A DNA stretch of 64,000 nucleotides from Piliocolobus tephrosceles (Eukaryota; Chordata; Mammalia; Primates; Cercopithecidae). Of this stretch, positions 34,281 through 45,981 are shown one piece after another. Every line of letters begins with the position of its first letter. The first letter of the stretch is position 1. Position numbers and translations under genes: made by a program. The notes under the pieces were generated by a model. That model made no database searches. It saw only the letters and a program-made list of their open reading frames with translations, and was not told the origin of the DNA. The DNA lies in NCBI RefSeq assembly GCF_002776525.5, contig NC_045435.1:124371353-124435352 (forward strand), read 5' to 3'.

Positions 34281-35852
34281 AAAAAGGGTTTATAATTAAA
34301 AATGACTTTTTGGAGCAGAATTCAAAAATTATCTCACCTTGATATGAAATGAAGTTGGTCTACAGAATATTTGTTTGACCCAGACGAAGGAATTTAAAGA
34401 GACCATCATAAAAATCTTATGGAAGACTTTATCAACTGTTTTGTCTTTTTGTCTTTGAAGGGAAATTTTGGATTATAATGATGAAAATGAGACACCAAGT
34501 AGATCTCCGTAGTATGATGTTTCATTTTGTCATATGGTCAGCATTTAGCCTGAAGACAGGTGAAGTTTGATATTTGAATTTGACTAAATCTGAAGACGGA
34601 AAGAATTGTGCACTCATCAAGAGTATTTGAGAACAAAATTAATTACATCTAATTTGTTTCTTTTGAATTTTTAATTTAAAATATTCATTTTATGCATCAA
34701 AGAAATTCAATATTCTTTTTCTAAAGTAAAGTATTTTCATTTCATTGATTAAATAACATTTTAGAATTCTTATTTGAAACCTGGACATCATGTGTTATAT
34801 TTTATGCTTTCTTTTTTCCCCATCTGTACCTACAGTGTGTGACTAAAAATGCATTCATTATCACATAACTTATACCAGGGAAAGGTCATAATGAAGGTGT
34901 CTCAGCATTGCCATGTGGTTCAATTGACCCCATTGTCATTCCATGCTCATAAGTGTCCAATAAATTGCCATATTTAGAAATATGTAGAGATGGAGTACTC
35001 AATTGTGTTGGCATCTTCACAGCTGTTCTACTTCTTTTTGGCAGATTCACTGCCTCTTGGCCAAGTCACAATGAGACAGATTCAAGAGCATATAATGGAA
35101 TAATATCTTCATTATCTAAGAGACAGAAATGTGAAGAGTCAGTATCAAAATATATAACTTCAATTTTATATTTTATATCTAAAGATCATATAAATAAAAA
35201 GTCAAAATGAAACAACACATATATTCTCTCAAATATATCCATGTTCCAAAAGTGGAAAAATTTCAGCTTATTAATTGTCAATTCCAGCCCCCACTTACAG
35301 AACAAATATATTGAGTCATTAATCCTTTTGTCAACAACTAATATTCCTACTGTGCTAAAGATTTAATTTTTTAAAAAGTGGAGAGAACAGCATTTAGCAC
35401 TGGCAGCTACTGGTATTTTTCAGAAGCCATACAGAGGGATTTTATTATTTATCTTATAGTTTTTAACCTGCATCTCACAAGGACATGTTTCTTCAGTCTT
35501 ATAAGAGTGTGACATAAAATGAATTTCTATTATGATAATTTATTGAGGAATGTCATTGTCTTAAATGAAATGAGCTTGCATTAATTCTGAATTTCTCTTC
35601 TGCATATTTTCTTGCAACAGGCCCTGCTATTTTACTCACTGGTAAGTCAGAAGAGCAGCATAAGTTTTACTAAAACTCTCTCAACAAGTTCACACAGAGT
35701 GACTCACAGACTAGAATTCACTTGCCCATATCCAGGAACTAAAATAAAACAATCAGCTTCATTAGTAAAATTCATAGTAGTAAGTTCAAGCTTAAATTTT
35801 TCTTCATTTAGTAACTTTTAATTGAGCTTTGTAGTTGACCCAAAGAGGGATG

Positions 35853-35855
<3 letters not shown>

Positions 35856-35884
<29 letters not shown>
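35856..35884. repeat. (TG)n microsatellite
   Basis: About 14.5 uninterrupted TG units. Confidence 0.97.
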
Positions 35885-35886
<2 letters not shown>

Positions 35887-36119
35887 TCTACATCAGTGTT
35901 ATGTAAACTTCAATATTCACAATGATCACATAAAAATCTTACTTAAAATACAGATTTTGATACAGAGTTCCTGCATTTTGTACAAGTCCCCAATCTGTTC
36001 CAACAACGTCTCTTTGTGTATAAAGGTCTTAGAAGCCTTTATGATTCATTTGAGAACACAAAGGACTTAAAAAATGAATATGTACACAATGTGGTAAGTT
36101 TTATTAAAGAATTGAGAAT

Positions 36120-36865
36120 TAAGAGTTAAAAACATCACAGACAGAGAAATCAAATCTTTACAAAGACATCAGGGAAGATTTCACTGTTATGGCAACATTT
36201 AAAGTAAGTCTTGGAGGCTGTGTAGAATTTCCAGAATAAAATTAATTTTTTAAAAAAGATTTTGTCAGTTTTGGCAGAAGGAAAAATATAACATATAAAT
36301 ACAGTAACTCATAAAAAAATCATGGGATAATGTATTTTCTGTGAGAACTGATAAACTGGAAGAATACTGGAAGAATGATTTTGGTCCAGATTGTGAGGGC
36401 CAAGATAACAAAATTGTTTTTAGACCCTATGAATTGCATAAACAAAATAGGTTAATGAAAAGAGGACTAATGTTATTGCTCTCTTCTTAGAAAATAATTC
36501 TAGAAGTCATTTTTAGGATTGATTAAAAAGGAAATTCTGGTGAAAATGAAACAAGATGAAGACTTAAAACTGTTCAGGCTGGGCGTGGTGGCTCAATTCC
36601 ATAATCCCAGCACTTTGGAAGCCCAAGGTTGGTGGATCATGAGTTCAAGAGATTGGGACCATCCTGGCCAACATGGTGAAACCCCGTCTGTACTAAAAAA
36701 AACACAAACATTAGTTGGGTGTGGTAAACATTAGTTGGGCACCTGTAATCCTAGCTACTCAGGAGGCTGAGGCAGGAGAGCTGCTTGAACCCGGTAGGTG
36801 GAGGTTGCAGTGAGCCGAGTTCTCACCACTGCACTTCAGCTTGGTTACAGAGTGAGACTCTGTCT

Positions 36866-36916
<51 letters not shown>

Positions 36917-37090
36917 AATGAGTGAAGATGATAGTGTACATTTAGGGGTGTGAAGGATAGAAAAAAAAAGTGCCAATTTTAAGAGATATTACCATATTTT
37001 ATTAATAACAATTGGTGATTAGGCACGGGAAACAGAGAGACAGAGAGCAATGAATTATGACACCAAATTTTCTACTTTAATAATCAAAGT
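36120..37090 (-). repeat. Probable L2 relic, split by an Alu
   Basis: The collinear order 'ACATCAGGGAAGATTTCACTG', 'AAAGTAAGTCTTGGAGGCTG', 'GTCCAGATTGTGAGGGCCAAG' and 'GGAAATTCTGGTGAAAATG' before the Alu, then 'AAGAGATATTACCATATTTT' and 'TTGGTGATTAGGCACGGGAAACAG' after it, follows an L2 3' region read in reverse. Similarity per site is low. Confidence 0.5.
36577..36913 (+). mobile_element. Alu (AluS-like), A47 tail
   Basis: Starts GGCTGGGCGTGGTGGCTCA and keeps both monomers, ending 'GAGTGAGACTCTGTCTC' and a run of 47 A (36867-36913). The middle contains a small tandem duplication: 'AAACATTAGTTGGG' occurs twice (36705-36740 region), replacing part of the normal 'GTGGCATGCACCTG' stretch. Divergence from consensus is moderate. 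I could not find a convincing target-site duplication. Confidence 0.95.
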
Positions 37091-37289
37091 TAAATAACGA
37101 CAGCATTAAACATGACTGTATATCAAAATTTTTGTTCTTATAAAAATACAGCTATGACTATTGATATATTTGGTAATTATTTTTACCTCTGTTATGTAAA
37201 AGTTAATAGATACTAATGATCAATTCACATAATACAGATCAGGCTGTCTTTTGTGTTTTTAAAACTATGCTTATCAAAATACTCTTTTT

Positions 37290-37890
37290 CTTTATTTCTT
37301 CCAAAAAAAGAAAATGGGATACAAGTTGCAGAATGTGCAGGCTTGATACATAGGTATATGCATGCCACAATGGTTTGCTGTACCTAATGATGCATCCTCT
37401 AAGTTTTTTCCCCTCACTTTGTCCCCAACAGGCCTTGGTATATGTTGTTCCCCTCTCTGTGTCCATGTATTCTCAATGTTCAACTCCCACTTATGAGTGA
37501 GAACATGTGGTGCTTGGTTTTCTGTTCTTGTGTTAGTTTGCTGAGAATGATGCCTTCCAGCTTCATCCATGTCCTTTAAAAGGAAATTATTTCATTCCTT
37601 TTTATGGCTGCCTAGTATTCTATGGTGTATATGTAGCACATTTTCTTTACACAGTCTATCATTGATGGGCATTTGGGTTAGTTCCATGTCTTCGCTATTG
37701 TGAATAGTGCTGCAACAAACATGTGTGCATGTGTCTTTATAGTAGAATAATATATATTTATTTGGCTATATATCGTGTAATGGGATTGCTAGGTCAAATG
37801 GTATTTCTGGTTCTAGATCCTTGAGGAATTGTTATACTGTCATCCACAATGGTTGAACTAATTTACATTCCCACCAATGTCTAATGTTTA
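37290..37890 (-). mobile_element. 5'-truncated old L1 3' end
   Basis: Minus-strand L1 3' UTR ('ATGGGATACAAGTTGCAGAATG', 37314) and ORF2 C-terminal sequence through 'CCACAATGGTTGAACTAATTTACATTCCCACC' near 37880, given in shorter pieces here: CACAATGGTTGAACTAATTT and ACATTCCCACCAATG. The 3' UTR subtype is older than the copy at 45420 (L1PA10 to L1PB range by eye). Frames at 37239-37570 are antisense-to-plus L1 remnants. Confidence 0.9.
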
Positions 37891-39169
37891 AAAATAGAAA
37901 TGATTTCTATAGGCTTCAGAATTTTAAAGAACATTTCCTTCAATGTGACAATTGAAAAAGAGAACATCAAAAATTTGTTTTGGTTTTATATGTTACTTGT
38001 CAATATTTTTTTCTGGCTCTTGTCATAGTTTTATTTCCAATAGAAATGAAAAACTTTCTGATACAATTGGACAGTTTCAAATTTTACTGTACTCTATGAC
38101 TGCATGTTCAGCAGTAAGAGTGAGAACATTTTCTAAAAGTTGACATATATATTTGAAGGCATATGGATGATAAGGGAGTTTATAATTTTTGTAGGTAATA
38201 ACTAAGATTAAAACATGAAATACCATTTAAAAAGAGAACACTACTATGTACTGCTGTTTTGTTTAAGTGGGAAAAAAACTGTATAAGCCTTTATTATATA
38301 TTTTCTGAGCTCAGCTGTAGTTTATAGCAGTCTAAAGGGTAAAATATTTTGCACAAATAATGAGGATAAATATAAAACATGCTTTTCAGTAGCATCCTGC
38401 AATATTTACAATAGCTAACAGCATGACTTTCAGAAACCTGAGCATGTAATAGTAATTTGTCATTTTTCTCCAAGTTCGTTGACATTGTCAAGGCATATTT
38501 AACTCAGTAGGAGAATTTAAATGTTATACTTGGTGAATTCATGAAGCATTCTTTTCACTCTGAGGTTTCAGCTAAAAACACCCTTTCCAATTCTTTCAAT
38601 AAATTACCATCTATTCACTTCTCATGGCTTCATTAGAATGTTCAGTTGCAAATAATCAAAACACCACCTGCTTTCAAACTATGTTTCTATAAAAGTTTAC
38701 TTCTAATTTGTAATTTGGATAATGACTGAAGTAATGCTTATAAGTATAATCTCTGTGGGCAAGCAGAGTTAGAGAATTTGGTCAGAGTTCCACACGGTGT
38801 AACATCATCTATTTTATCAGTATGTTGGATTTAAATGGGCTGTTACATTAACTACTATTACCACTGGGAAAATATTTAAGAAATTAAAACAAAGTGAAAT
38901 AATGGCATTTGAAAATTAATAACTCACAGAGAAACAAAACTATCTCTTTAGTAGGAACAGTGTGCTCCTGTAAGTTTTACTCTTAACTCCAATTTAATGT
39001 ATCACACACATATTCTTTAATTAGATGCGTACTGTATTGTATGATAATTTTCCTCTACCTACCAACCCCAGCCCTAAACAAGATCTCAACATTCCTATGA
39101 ATTATAATGTAGTCTTCTAATTCATGCACACGATGGTTTCTGAAAACATATTTTATTATGTTATTTTCT
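37891..39169. other. AT-rich unique DNA
   Basis: No gene or recognisable repeat seen. Confidence 0.55.
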
Positions 39170-39730
39170 TAATGTTCATAATGCTAGTATCATTTATTAA
39201 ATCCCTACAATAGGTAGGTTTCATGCTACATACCAGAGGTATTTTTTGCTATATTTATTTATTTGTTTATTAGTTTTTGAGATAGACTCTCTCTCTCTGT
39301 CACCCAGGCTGGGGTGCAGTGGAGTGATATCAGCTCACTACAGCCTATGCCTCCCAGGTTCAAGTGATTCTCCAGCCTCAGCCTCCCAAGTACCTGGGAC
39401 TACCGGCCTGTGCCACCTTGTCTGGGTAAGTTTTGTACTTTTAGTACAGACCAGGTTTCACTATGTAGGTCAGGCTGGTCTTGAACTCCTGACCTTGGGT
39501 GATCCACTTGCCTTGGCCTCCCAAAGTGCTGGGATTACAAGCATGAGACACCACACCCACCCCCCTGTAATAATTTAAATAGGCATTATTATATCCATAG
39601 TATGTCGTCTGCATTATATAGAGAAGGAAACACATTTAGTTGGTTACTTTGCCCTATCAAGGCACACAGCAGGGAATGCAGAAACTAAAACTTGAACTAC
39701 TTAATTTCACTATATTACGTTGTTTTAGTC
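39170..39730 (+). repeat. MIR, split by an Alu
   Basis: Before the Alu, 'CATTTATTAAATCCCTACAATAGG' (shorter: CATTTATTAAATCCCTAC) matches the MIR 'catttattgagcacctac' region. After the Alu, 'GAGAAGGAAACACATTTAG', 'GTTACTTTGCCCTATCAAGG' and 'CACACAGCAGGGAATGCAG' match the MIR core ('gaggaaactgaggc', 'acttgcccaaggtcacacagc'). The two halves are in order on the plus strand. Confidence 0.75.
39252..39562 (-). mobile_element. Alu (AluJ/S-like), inverted, inside MIR
   Basis: Reverse-strand Alu from a (TTTA)n-type tail (39252-39278) through 'GAGATAGACTCTCTCTCTCTG', both monomers, to 'CACCACACCCACCC' at the 5' end. Divergence is higher than for the AluY copies, and the degraded tail has become TTTA repeats, so it is older. 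Confidence 0.93.
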
Positions 39731-40341
39731 TCTTATATTTAAACCTTCAGAATATGTGTTCAAGTGGTATCTTGTTTTATTCCAGTATGATTATTGGGCT
39801 CACTTTTCTTTTCTACTTGCTCTTTATGTACTTGGATCCAGAGTCCTAACAGTTTACACTTAATTTACTTCTGTGGCTGCTATAAGATAGTCTCTCTACT
39901 TCCACACTTGTCAATTCTTTCATTCCGCTTCTCACTACCAGCTATAATTTTTCTGGTTGATAAATGCATGTGCTTAGTTCAGTGCTGTAAGGTATAAAAT
40001 TTGATGTTTTACTTTCAAGTTCTTCCTTACTTTTGCTATTACTCTTAAAATACATTTCTCATTTTATTTCTGTTAGGGTTTAGATATCTTGTACTACGTT
40101 TTCTTGCCCCCAGCTTGCTATATAAGTTACTTGACTAGTGTGGATTTTGTATTTTACTTCAACTTTGAATTATTTCCTGTCGATTTTATTTTTGTCTATA
40201 CAAGTTCTGTCCATTACACAAAACACAAATTAGATTCTATAATTTACAAAGATATTAATTTACCTTCCATATTCAACTTTCCTATTTAGAAACGTTGGCC
40301 CATATTGTGAATGCCATACATTTTTCTAAAATTAGCAGTAA

Positions 40342-41219
40342 CTCTTTTTTTTGTGGCATCTTATATGCAATCAGATACTTCAAGGTGAAGCTGAATATGT
40401 TCTTTCCAGCTACTGGCTGCCAGAATCTCATTGAAGTGGGTGATGAATGTTTACTTCATACTTTTTTGAAAAGCATATAACCATAGAAATCACTACTAAT
40501 GCTCTGGGTAAAGAACAGAAGGGTTTTGTGGTACAGATCAATGGTGGTAATGACAAAGAAGGCTTCCTGATGAAGTAGGATGACTTGAACCATGGCTTGG
40601 TCCTCTCCCTACGGAAAAAGGGGAATTCTTGTTATAGACAAAGGGGAACTAGAAAACAGAATGTGAAAATGTTTTGAGTTGCATTTTGGATGCCAATCTG
40701 TCTGAACTCAACTTGGTTATAAAAATAATTGTAAGAAAATAATACAGTAGAGAAGATCATTTGTGGACTGACTGATACCACAGTGCCCGATCACCTGGGG
40801 CCCAAAAGAGCTAGAAAAACCCACCAGTCATTTAAATCTCTTTAAAGAAGCTAGTATCTACCAATATGTTGTAAGAAAGCCCTTAAACAAATAAGGTAAG
40901 AAACCCAGGATCAAAGCTCCCAAGGTTCAACATCTTGTTACTCCACATGTCCTGCAACACAAACTCTGGTGTATTGTTCTGGAAAAAACTGTGTATCAAG
41001 ACAACTAAGGAAGAGTCCACAGAATATGTTAATATTCAAGAAAATAAAGAAAGACAAAACAGCTCACCAGGACCAGATTGCCAAGACACACGGACTGTCA
41101 TCTGAGACCTTCTACTTCTAAATCTTAGTTCAGACAAAAATAAGTTTTTTTTTTTGTTTGTTTTTTGTTTTTTTTTTTTTTTTAAGTAACAACTAAAGAA
41201 GACCAAACCTCAAAAAAAA
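40342..41219 (+). pseudogene. RPS6: RPS6 processed pseudogene
   Basis: A full-length, intronless, decayed copy of ribosomal protein S6 mRNA. It includes 5' UTR remnants (CTCTTTTTTTTGTGGC... to ACTTCAAG), a coding region with ATG changed to GTG (40385-40387), 'CCAGCTACTGGCTGCCAGAA', 'GGACTGACTGATACCACAGTGCC' and 'GTTGTAAGAAAGCCCTTAAAC', a stop position at 41141-41143, a 3' UTR with AAGTAACAACTAAAGAAGACC, and a short A-tail (41212-41219). The coding span of 759 bp compares with about 750 bp in the parent. An in-frame TAG at 40576-40578 and several frameshifts make it non-coding. The RPS6 3' UTR T6 tract has grown to a T-rich run of ~39 bp (41145-41183). It arose by L1-mediated retroposition; I could not confirm a target duplication. 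Confidence 0.95.
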
Positions 41220-41234
41220 TAGCTAGAGTTTTTC

Positions 41235-41420
41235 TTAAGTGTTTAACATGTATGAAGAATCCTGATAACTATATAGTTTCTGAACCCTCACAAAACCCCA
41301 ATGAATTACCAATTATCACTAACCTTACCTAAGAAGAAGAGGAGGAGAAATAATTTGAGAAAGAGTAGCTTTCTCAATGTTGCATAGATATTAAATACTA
41401 AATTTATTATAAGATCTAGA
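41235..41420 (+). repeat. MIR
   Basis: Motif order 'AAGTGTTTAACATGTATG', 'CTGAACCCTCACAAAACCCC', 'AAGAAGAAGAGGAGGAG', 'AGCTTTCTCAATGTTGCATAG' and 'TATAAGATCTAGAATT' matches MIR ('gctttacatgtatt', 'aatcctcacaacaacccta', 'gaggaaactgagg', 'gtcacacagctag', 'gagctgggatt'). Diverged but collinear. Confidence 0.6.
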
Positions 41421-43410
41421 ATTTATTTATTTGGTTTATGATTCAAAGAAAAATTATCTTTATTTCTCTGTACTGAGTGGAAATGTTTTAGAAACCTTAG
41501 GATTCATAATCTTCATAGCTCTTAACCAGTGTTTACAAGGCCATCCATGTGGTCACATAAAAGATAGTTATTCATAAAGGACATGGAAGATAGTCAGATT
41601 TTTTATCATTTTAAAGTTATTAGTCATGAGGGTTTATGAAACAATTTTATAATAAAAGTTTATTTTGAGAAAAAATTACACCTGTTTACAGAAAATTAAA
41701 TTTATGCTAATACTGACAAACAGAGCCTATGGTTAAATCTTGTATGACTTTGGAATTCATCAGAATATGACCAATAAGTTCATTGATTTACATGTTTATT
41801 AATCCAGTCCTTCTCTCTTTAATGAGTAATTGGAGGTGAGGATAGTATTTGACTTAGGAAAGAAACCAAGAAAAATTTAACTCACCTGGATAGCATTGTA
41901 TTTTTTAATTTACCAAGATCATTTCTGTCTTAAACTGCCTGAAATAATTTTGTTTCAGTTTGTGACCCCAGTTACATTAAAATGAAATCCTCAATGTCTG
42001 TCATGTAAGACAGCATTTGGTGTACGGTGGCATACAGACTCATAATATAATAGAACACCTATATAGGGCAAGTGGCAAAGAAAAAATGCCTTTGTCATAT
42101 TTCCTCCTTGGAGTAATAGAAGAAGCATCCTAAATGTTGAAGGAAAGAAAGAAAATAAAAAAGAAAACTTTGGTACCGTCAGACATTTAATGTCTTAAAT
42201 ATGTTTAAAATTTAATGTGCCATCAAATTAGATTTTTACACTTGTTTGGGTGATGTTCTGGTTCAAATGTAACCAAAGAGAATGAGGCCAACCAGATTTT
42301 GTTCAAAAAGCATTGCATGTGGCAGAACTGAAAAAGTAACTTAATTTTCAACAGTAACTAGTTCTTTTATTTCAAGATGTACCCTCTAAGGCTTTTAGTG
42401 TTCATGATGAGAGACTGTCTGACACTAAGTAAAGTCGAAAATGTAGCTGGAAGGAAGGAACACATTCCACACTTAGAATATTTTAAATTAATTATGAAAA
42501 AGGTTGAGTTGTACAACCAAGGAATAAGGGTGAAAAAAGACTGTGTTTACATTTGTCTTACGTTCTTAAGTGTTTGTTTTGTTTTATGCAAATATTTTAA
42601 AAATTACAATGTCAGAGAACATTGGCTATGCAGTAAGACTGTTCTGTAAGTACAGTCATATGGACATTGGTCAAATACAGTTCAACACTGAATTTGTAGA
42701 TTTTGCAAGAAAAATAAGCCTCATTAAATTATGTTTCAGAAATTTAGTGAATTTTTGATACAATATGTTTATATTTCTATAACAAAAACATTTTGTTTGA
42801 AAAGTATAAATGATTGTAGCGACTTCTCAAAAAATACACAGAGGAATTTGATTTTGTAGCTTCAACAAAAAGAAACCAACCAATCAAACCAAGAAACAAA
42901 ACTGATCCACTATTTCTGTTGCCTGACTCTAAATCTATCATGAGGTTTATTATGCTTTTACCTTCTTGAGTTAGCTCTTTTAACCTCAAATTTTAATACC
43001 CTGGTTTACAGTACTATACTGGATTTTTAATTTCTACACACATGATATTTATATGCATTCTTTCTGTAATCCATTAAAATTTAGCTTTGGATGAGAATAC
43101 ATCTGTCATGCATAAGTGTCCTTACTTTTGTCATTTCACATATAAAACAGGCAAAGAGTGTGAAGCAGGAGAATAGTTCTAAAGGGAGATCTTGGTGTAT
43201 TTACTTCCCTACTCTGGTTAAAGTAATGTCGAAGAACTTCTTAATATTTATACCATTTATTAAATTACATTATTCAAACATAAAATCATACTATTTAAAT
43301 CATTTGATTTGATCGAGTAATCACTAAATTGCATTATGTAAAATTACCTTTGGTCGGTCTACCTAACTGAAAGTTTATGTTATACTTAATATTTATGCAT
43401 CTGATTTGTC
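41421..43410. other. AT-rich unique DNA
   Basis: No gene seen. The frame at 42377-42649 (90 codons) and its overlapping neighbour lack any recognisable motif and have AT-driven composition. Confidence 0.55.
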
Positions 43411-43736
43411 CATAAACTTATTCTTTTTTTTTTTTTTTTTGAGACAGAGTCTCGCTTTGTCGCCCAGGCTGGAGTGCGGTGGCGCGATCTTGGCTCACTG
43501 CAAGCTCCGCCTCCCGAGTTCACGCCATTCTCCTGCCTCAGCCTCCCAAGTAGCTGGGACTACAGGCACCCGCCACCACGCCCAGCTAATTTTTTGTATT
43601 TTTAGTAGAGTTGGGGTTTCACCGTGTTAGCCAGGATGGTCTCGATCTCCTGAACTCGTGATCCACCCGCCTCCGCCTCCCAAAGTGCTGGGATTACAGG
43701 TGTGAGCCACCGCACCCAGCCCATAAATTTATTCTT
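43411..43736 (-). mobile_element. AluY, inverted, with 15-bp TSD
   Basis: Reverse-strand Alu (43426-43721) with a T18 tail (43423-43440), complete to 'GCCACCGCACCCAGCC'. Target duplication CATAAACTTATTCTT at 43411-43425 and CATAAATTTATTCTT at 43722-43736, with one mismatch. Low divergence and the 'CTCACTGCAAGCTCCGCCTCC' motif place it in the AluY group. It lacks the AluYR-type changes seen at 48938. Confidence 0.95.
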
Positions 43737-44239
43737 AAAAGATTAAGGTTAATCCTAAAATGTAAATCCTAAAGAGCTACTTGCAATGTCAATGTTAATA
43801 TGATTTACAGATAAACTATTCATATTCATGAATATGTGTGAAATAGGAAAACCAAAGCATATTTTATGAGTTTTCTTTCTATTTTTATCATTATCAACAT
43901 AAAATATTCAATAAGCTAATATTTAAAGCCTTTACTACAATTAGTACAAGTCTAAATTATCTAATGAAGGTTATGAATCAGGAATATGTTATATTGCACA
44001 TCAGAAACTAGGATTAAAAAAGAGACAAAATAGATAACTAAAACAAGTGGCTAAATATTTAGGGTAAGATAATTTACTAGGCCAATTTATGTGATAATGG
44101 CCAATATAATATTATATTAAGAAACAATGAAATAACAGATGAAAGTCAGTATGGAGGATTCAGTATACAAAGGAGAACTTTAAGTGACTTATCTTAAAAA
44201 AAAATAAGCTTGCATCTTATACAGGCATAGTTCATTCTG
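43737..44239. other. AT-rich unique DNA
   Basis: No gene or repeat recognised. Confidence 0.55.
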
Positions 44240-44474
44240 CCTGAAAAACAATTGTAAATGGTAACATCAAAAATGCCTGATGATAGATCACCATAACAGA
44301 CATAATAATAATGAAAATGTTTTAAATATTATAAGAATTACCAAAATGTGACACAGAGACACTAAATGAGCACCTGTTTTCTCCAGGCAGGGTTGCCATA
44401 AACCTTCAATTGGTTAAAAATACAGTATCTGCAAGATGTAACAAAGTGAAACACAATACAGTGAAGCATTCCTG
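44240..44474 (-). mobile_element. Tigger1 terminal fragment
   Basis: Reverse complement of the first ~240 bp of Tigger1: 'GGTAACATCAAAAATGCC', 'AGATCACCATAACAGACATAATAATAATG', shortened here to ATCACCATAACAGACATAAT, then 'ACCAAAATGTGACACAGAGAC', 'CAGGGTTGCCATAAACCTTC' and the terminus 'GAAGCATTCCTG' (ancestral 'GGTATGCCTG'). No transposase sequence is included. It is a different family member from the element at 30150-33815. Confidence 0.85.
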
Positions 44475-45406
44475 TTGTAACATAGTTTCATTTTCTACTG
44501 TAAGAATTAAGTGAGCTAAAAGGTGTTTTCTTATTTTTCATGGCCTTATGTTCATACATGATCAACTGTTAATGGCAGACATATGCAAAATGGGCAACAA
44601 AAAGCAGTGTAATAAAACTTTTTAAATTGACTACATTTTGAGTAAAATTAAATTATTTATCTTAAAATAATAAGTGATAAACATCAAATAAGGGAAATTT
44701 AAGTTCTAAAATTGGACCTTGATAAATAAATTCACACGTATATATCAGGAGAGTTATATCTGAGAAGTAATCACAGCCATGCGTACCATATATTTCATAC
44801 TCGGTTTTGTGTTTGCTGTTAGGGATATTTACTTTTGAAGGCTAACATCAGCACTCATTTACAATGTTTTTTTCTCTCCTAAAAGTAGTTTAAGCTTGCT
44901 ATAACATATATAGAAAATACAGAAAATGAAATAGGCCATCAGAAGCTGGGCCATGTTTTACCTGTGTCGCCCAGATTTTTATATCTGATTTAGTGATTTG
45001 CCCCCTTTGTTTTATTTTTCTCTAAGGCTTGTTGAGAAATTCTAATCACTACATGCTCAATTGCATTGTCCTACTTAGGGAGATAAACACCAATAGCAAG
45101 TAGACTTAAAACTTTGTCTCAAGCTTGCTTTTACTTATTACAAAATTATCTTGGATTTATATTTATTTTAAACCAAACTATTTTCACTATGCAAAAGCTC
45201 CATATATCATGAATTTTTAGGAGTTCTCCTTTACATAGAGCCAATATTTTAAAAATAATATTCTGTGGAATGTTTCCTATTTTATAAACTGATGTCTTTT
45301 TTATGGTTGCTTATCACCATGGAAGTTAAAACATAAATAAAACATTAAAATGTCTCCTAAAAGTTCAGATAGAAAATTTGAGAACCTAGGCTTGTACTTC
45401 TCCATT
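44475..45406. other. AT-rich unique DNA
   Basis: No gene or repeat recognised. Confidence 0.55.
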
Positions 45407-45981
45407 ATGAAATTTCTTTTTTTTTTTTTTATTATACTTTAAGTTCTAGGGTACATGTGCATAACGTGCAGGTTTGTTACATATGTATACATGTGCCATG
45501 TTGGTGTGCTGCACCCATCAACTCGTCAGCACCCATCAATTCATCATTTATATGAGGTGTAACTCCCCAATGCAATCCCTTCCCCCTCCCCTCTCCCCAT
45601 GATAGGCCCCAGTGTGTGATGTTCCCCTTCCCGAGTCCAAGTGAGCTCATTGTTCAGTTCCCACCTATGAGTGAGAACATGCGGTGTTTGGTTTTCTCTT
45701 CTTGTGATAGTTTGCTAAGAATGATGGTTTCCAGCTGCATCCATGTCCCTACAAAGGACGCAAACTCATCCTTTTTTATGGCTGCATAGTATTCCATGGT
45801 GTATATGTGCCACTGGGTATATACCCAAAGGATTATAAATTATGCTACTACAAAGACACATGCACACGTATGTTTATTGTGGCACTATTCACAATAGCAA
45901 AGACTTGGAATCAACCCAAATGTCCATCAGTGACAGACTGGATTAAGAAAATGTGGCACATATACACCATGAAATTTCTTT
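45407..45981 (-). mobile_element. Small twin-primed young L1 with 13-bp TSD
   Basis: ATGAAATTTCTTT flanks the element at 45407-45419 and 45969-45981. The minus part (45420-45813) holds the tail, 3' UTR and ORF2 end up to 'TGGCACATATACACCATGG'. The inverted plus part (45814-45968) runs from 'CTGGGTATATACCCAAAGG' to 'AATGTGGCACATATACACCAT'. About 18 bp of L1 sequence (TGGCACATATACACCATG) is present in both parts, so the joint duplicated a few bases instead of deleting. Only ~530 bp of L1 is present. Its subtype is the same as at 62813. Confidence 0.95.

Larger units (their letters stand above)
33816..36119. other. AT-rich unique DNA
   Basis: No gene seen. It contains a 22-bp perfect palindrome at 34259-34280 and a TG microsatellite at 35856-35884. 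Frames at 34953-35210, 35612-35821 and 35822-36070 have no recognisable features, and the last is built on the TG tract. Confidence 0.6.

Noticed and set aside
39246..39578. 110-codon plus-strand frame with repeats of PGSSDSPASASQ type
   Set aside because: This is the familiar antisense translation of Alu. It covers an inverted Alu exactly and has no independent support.
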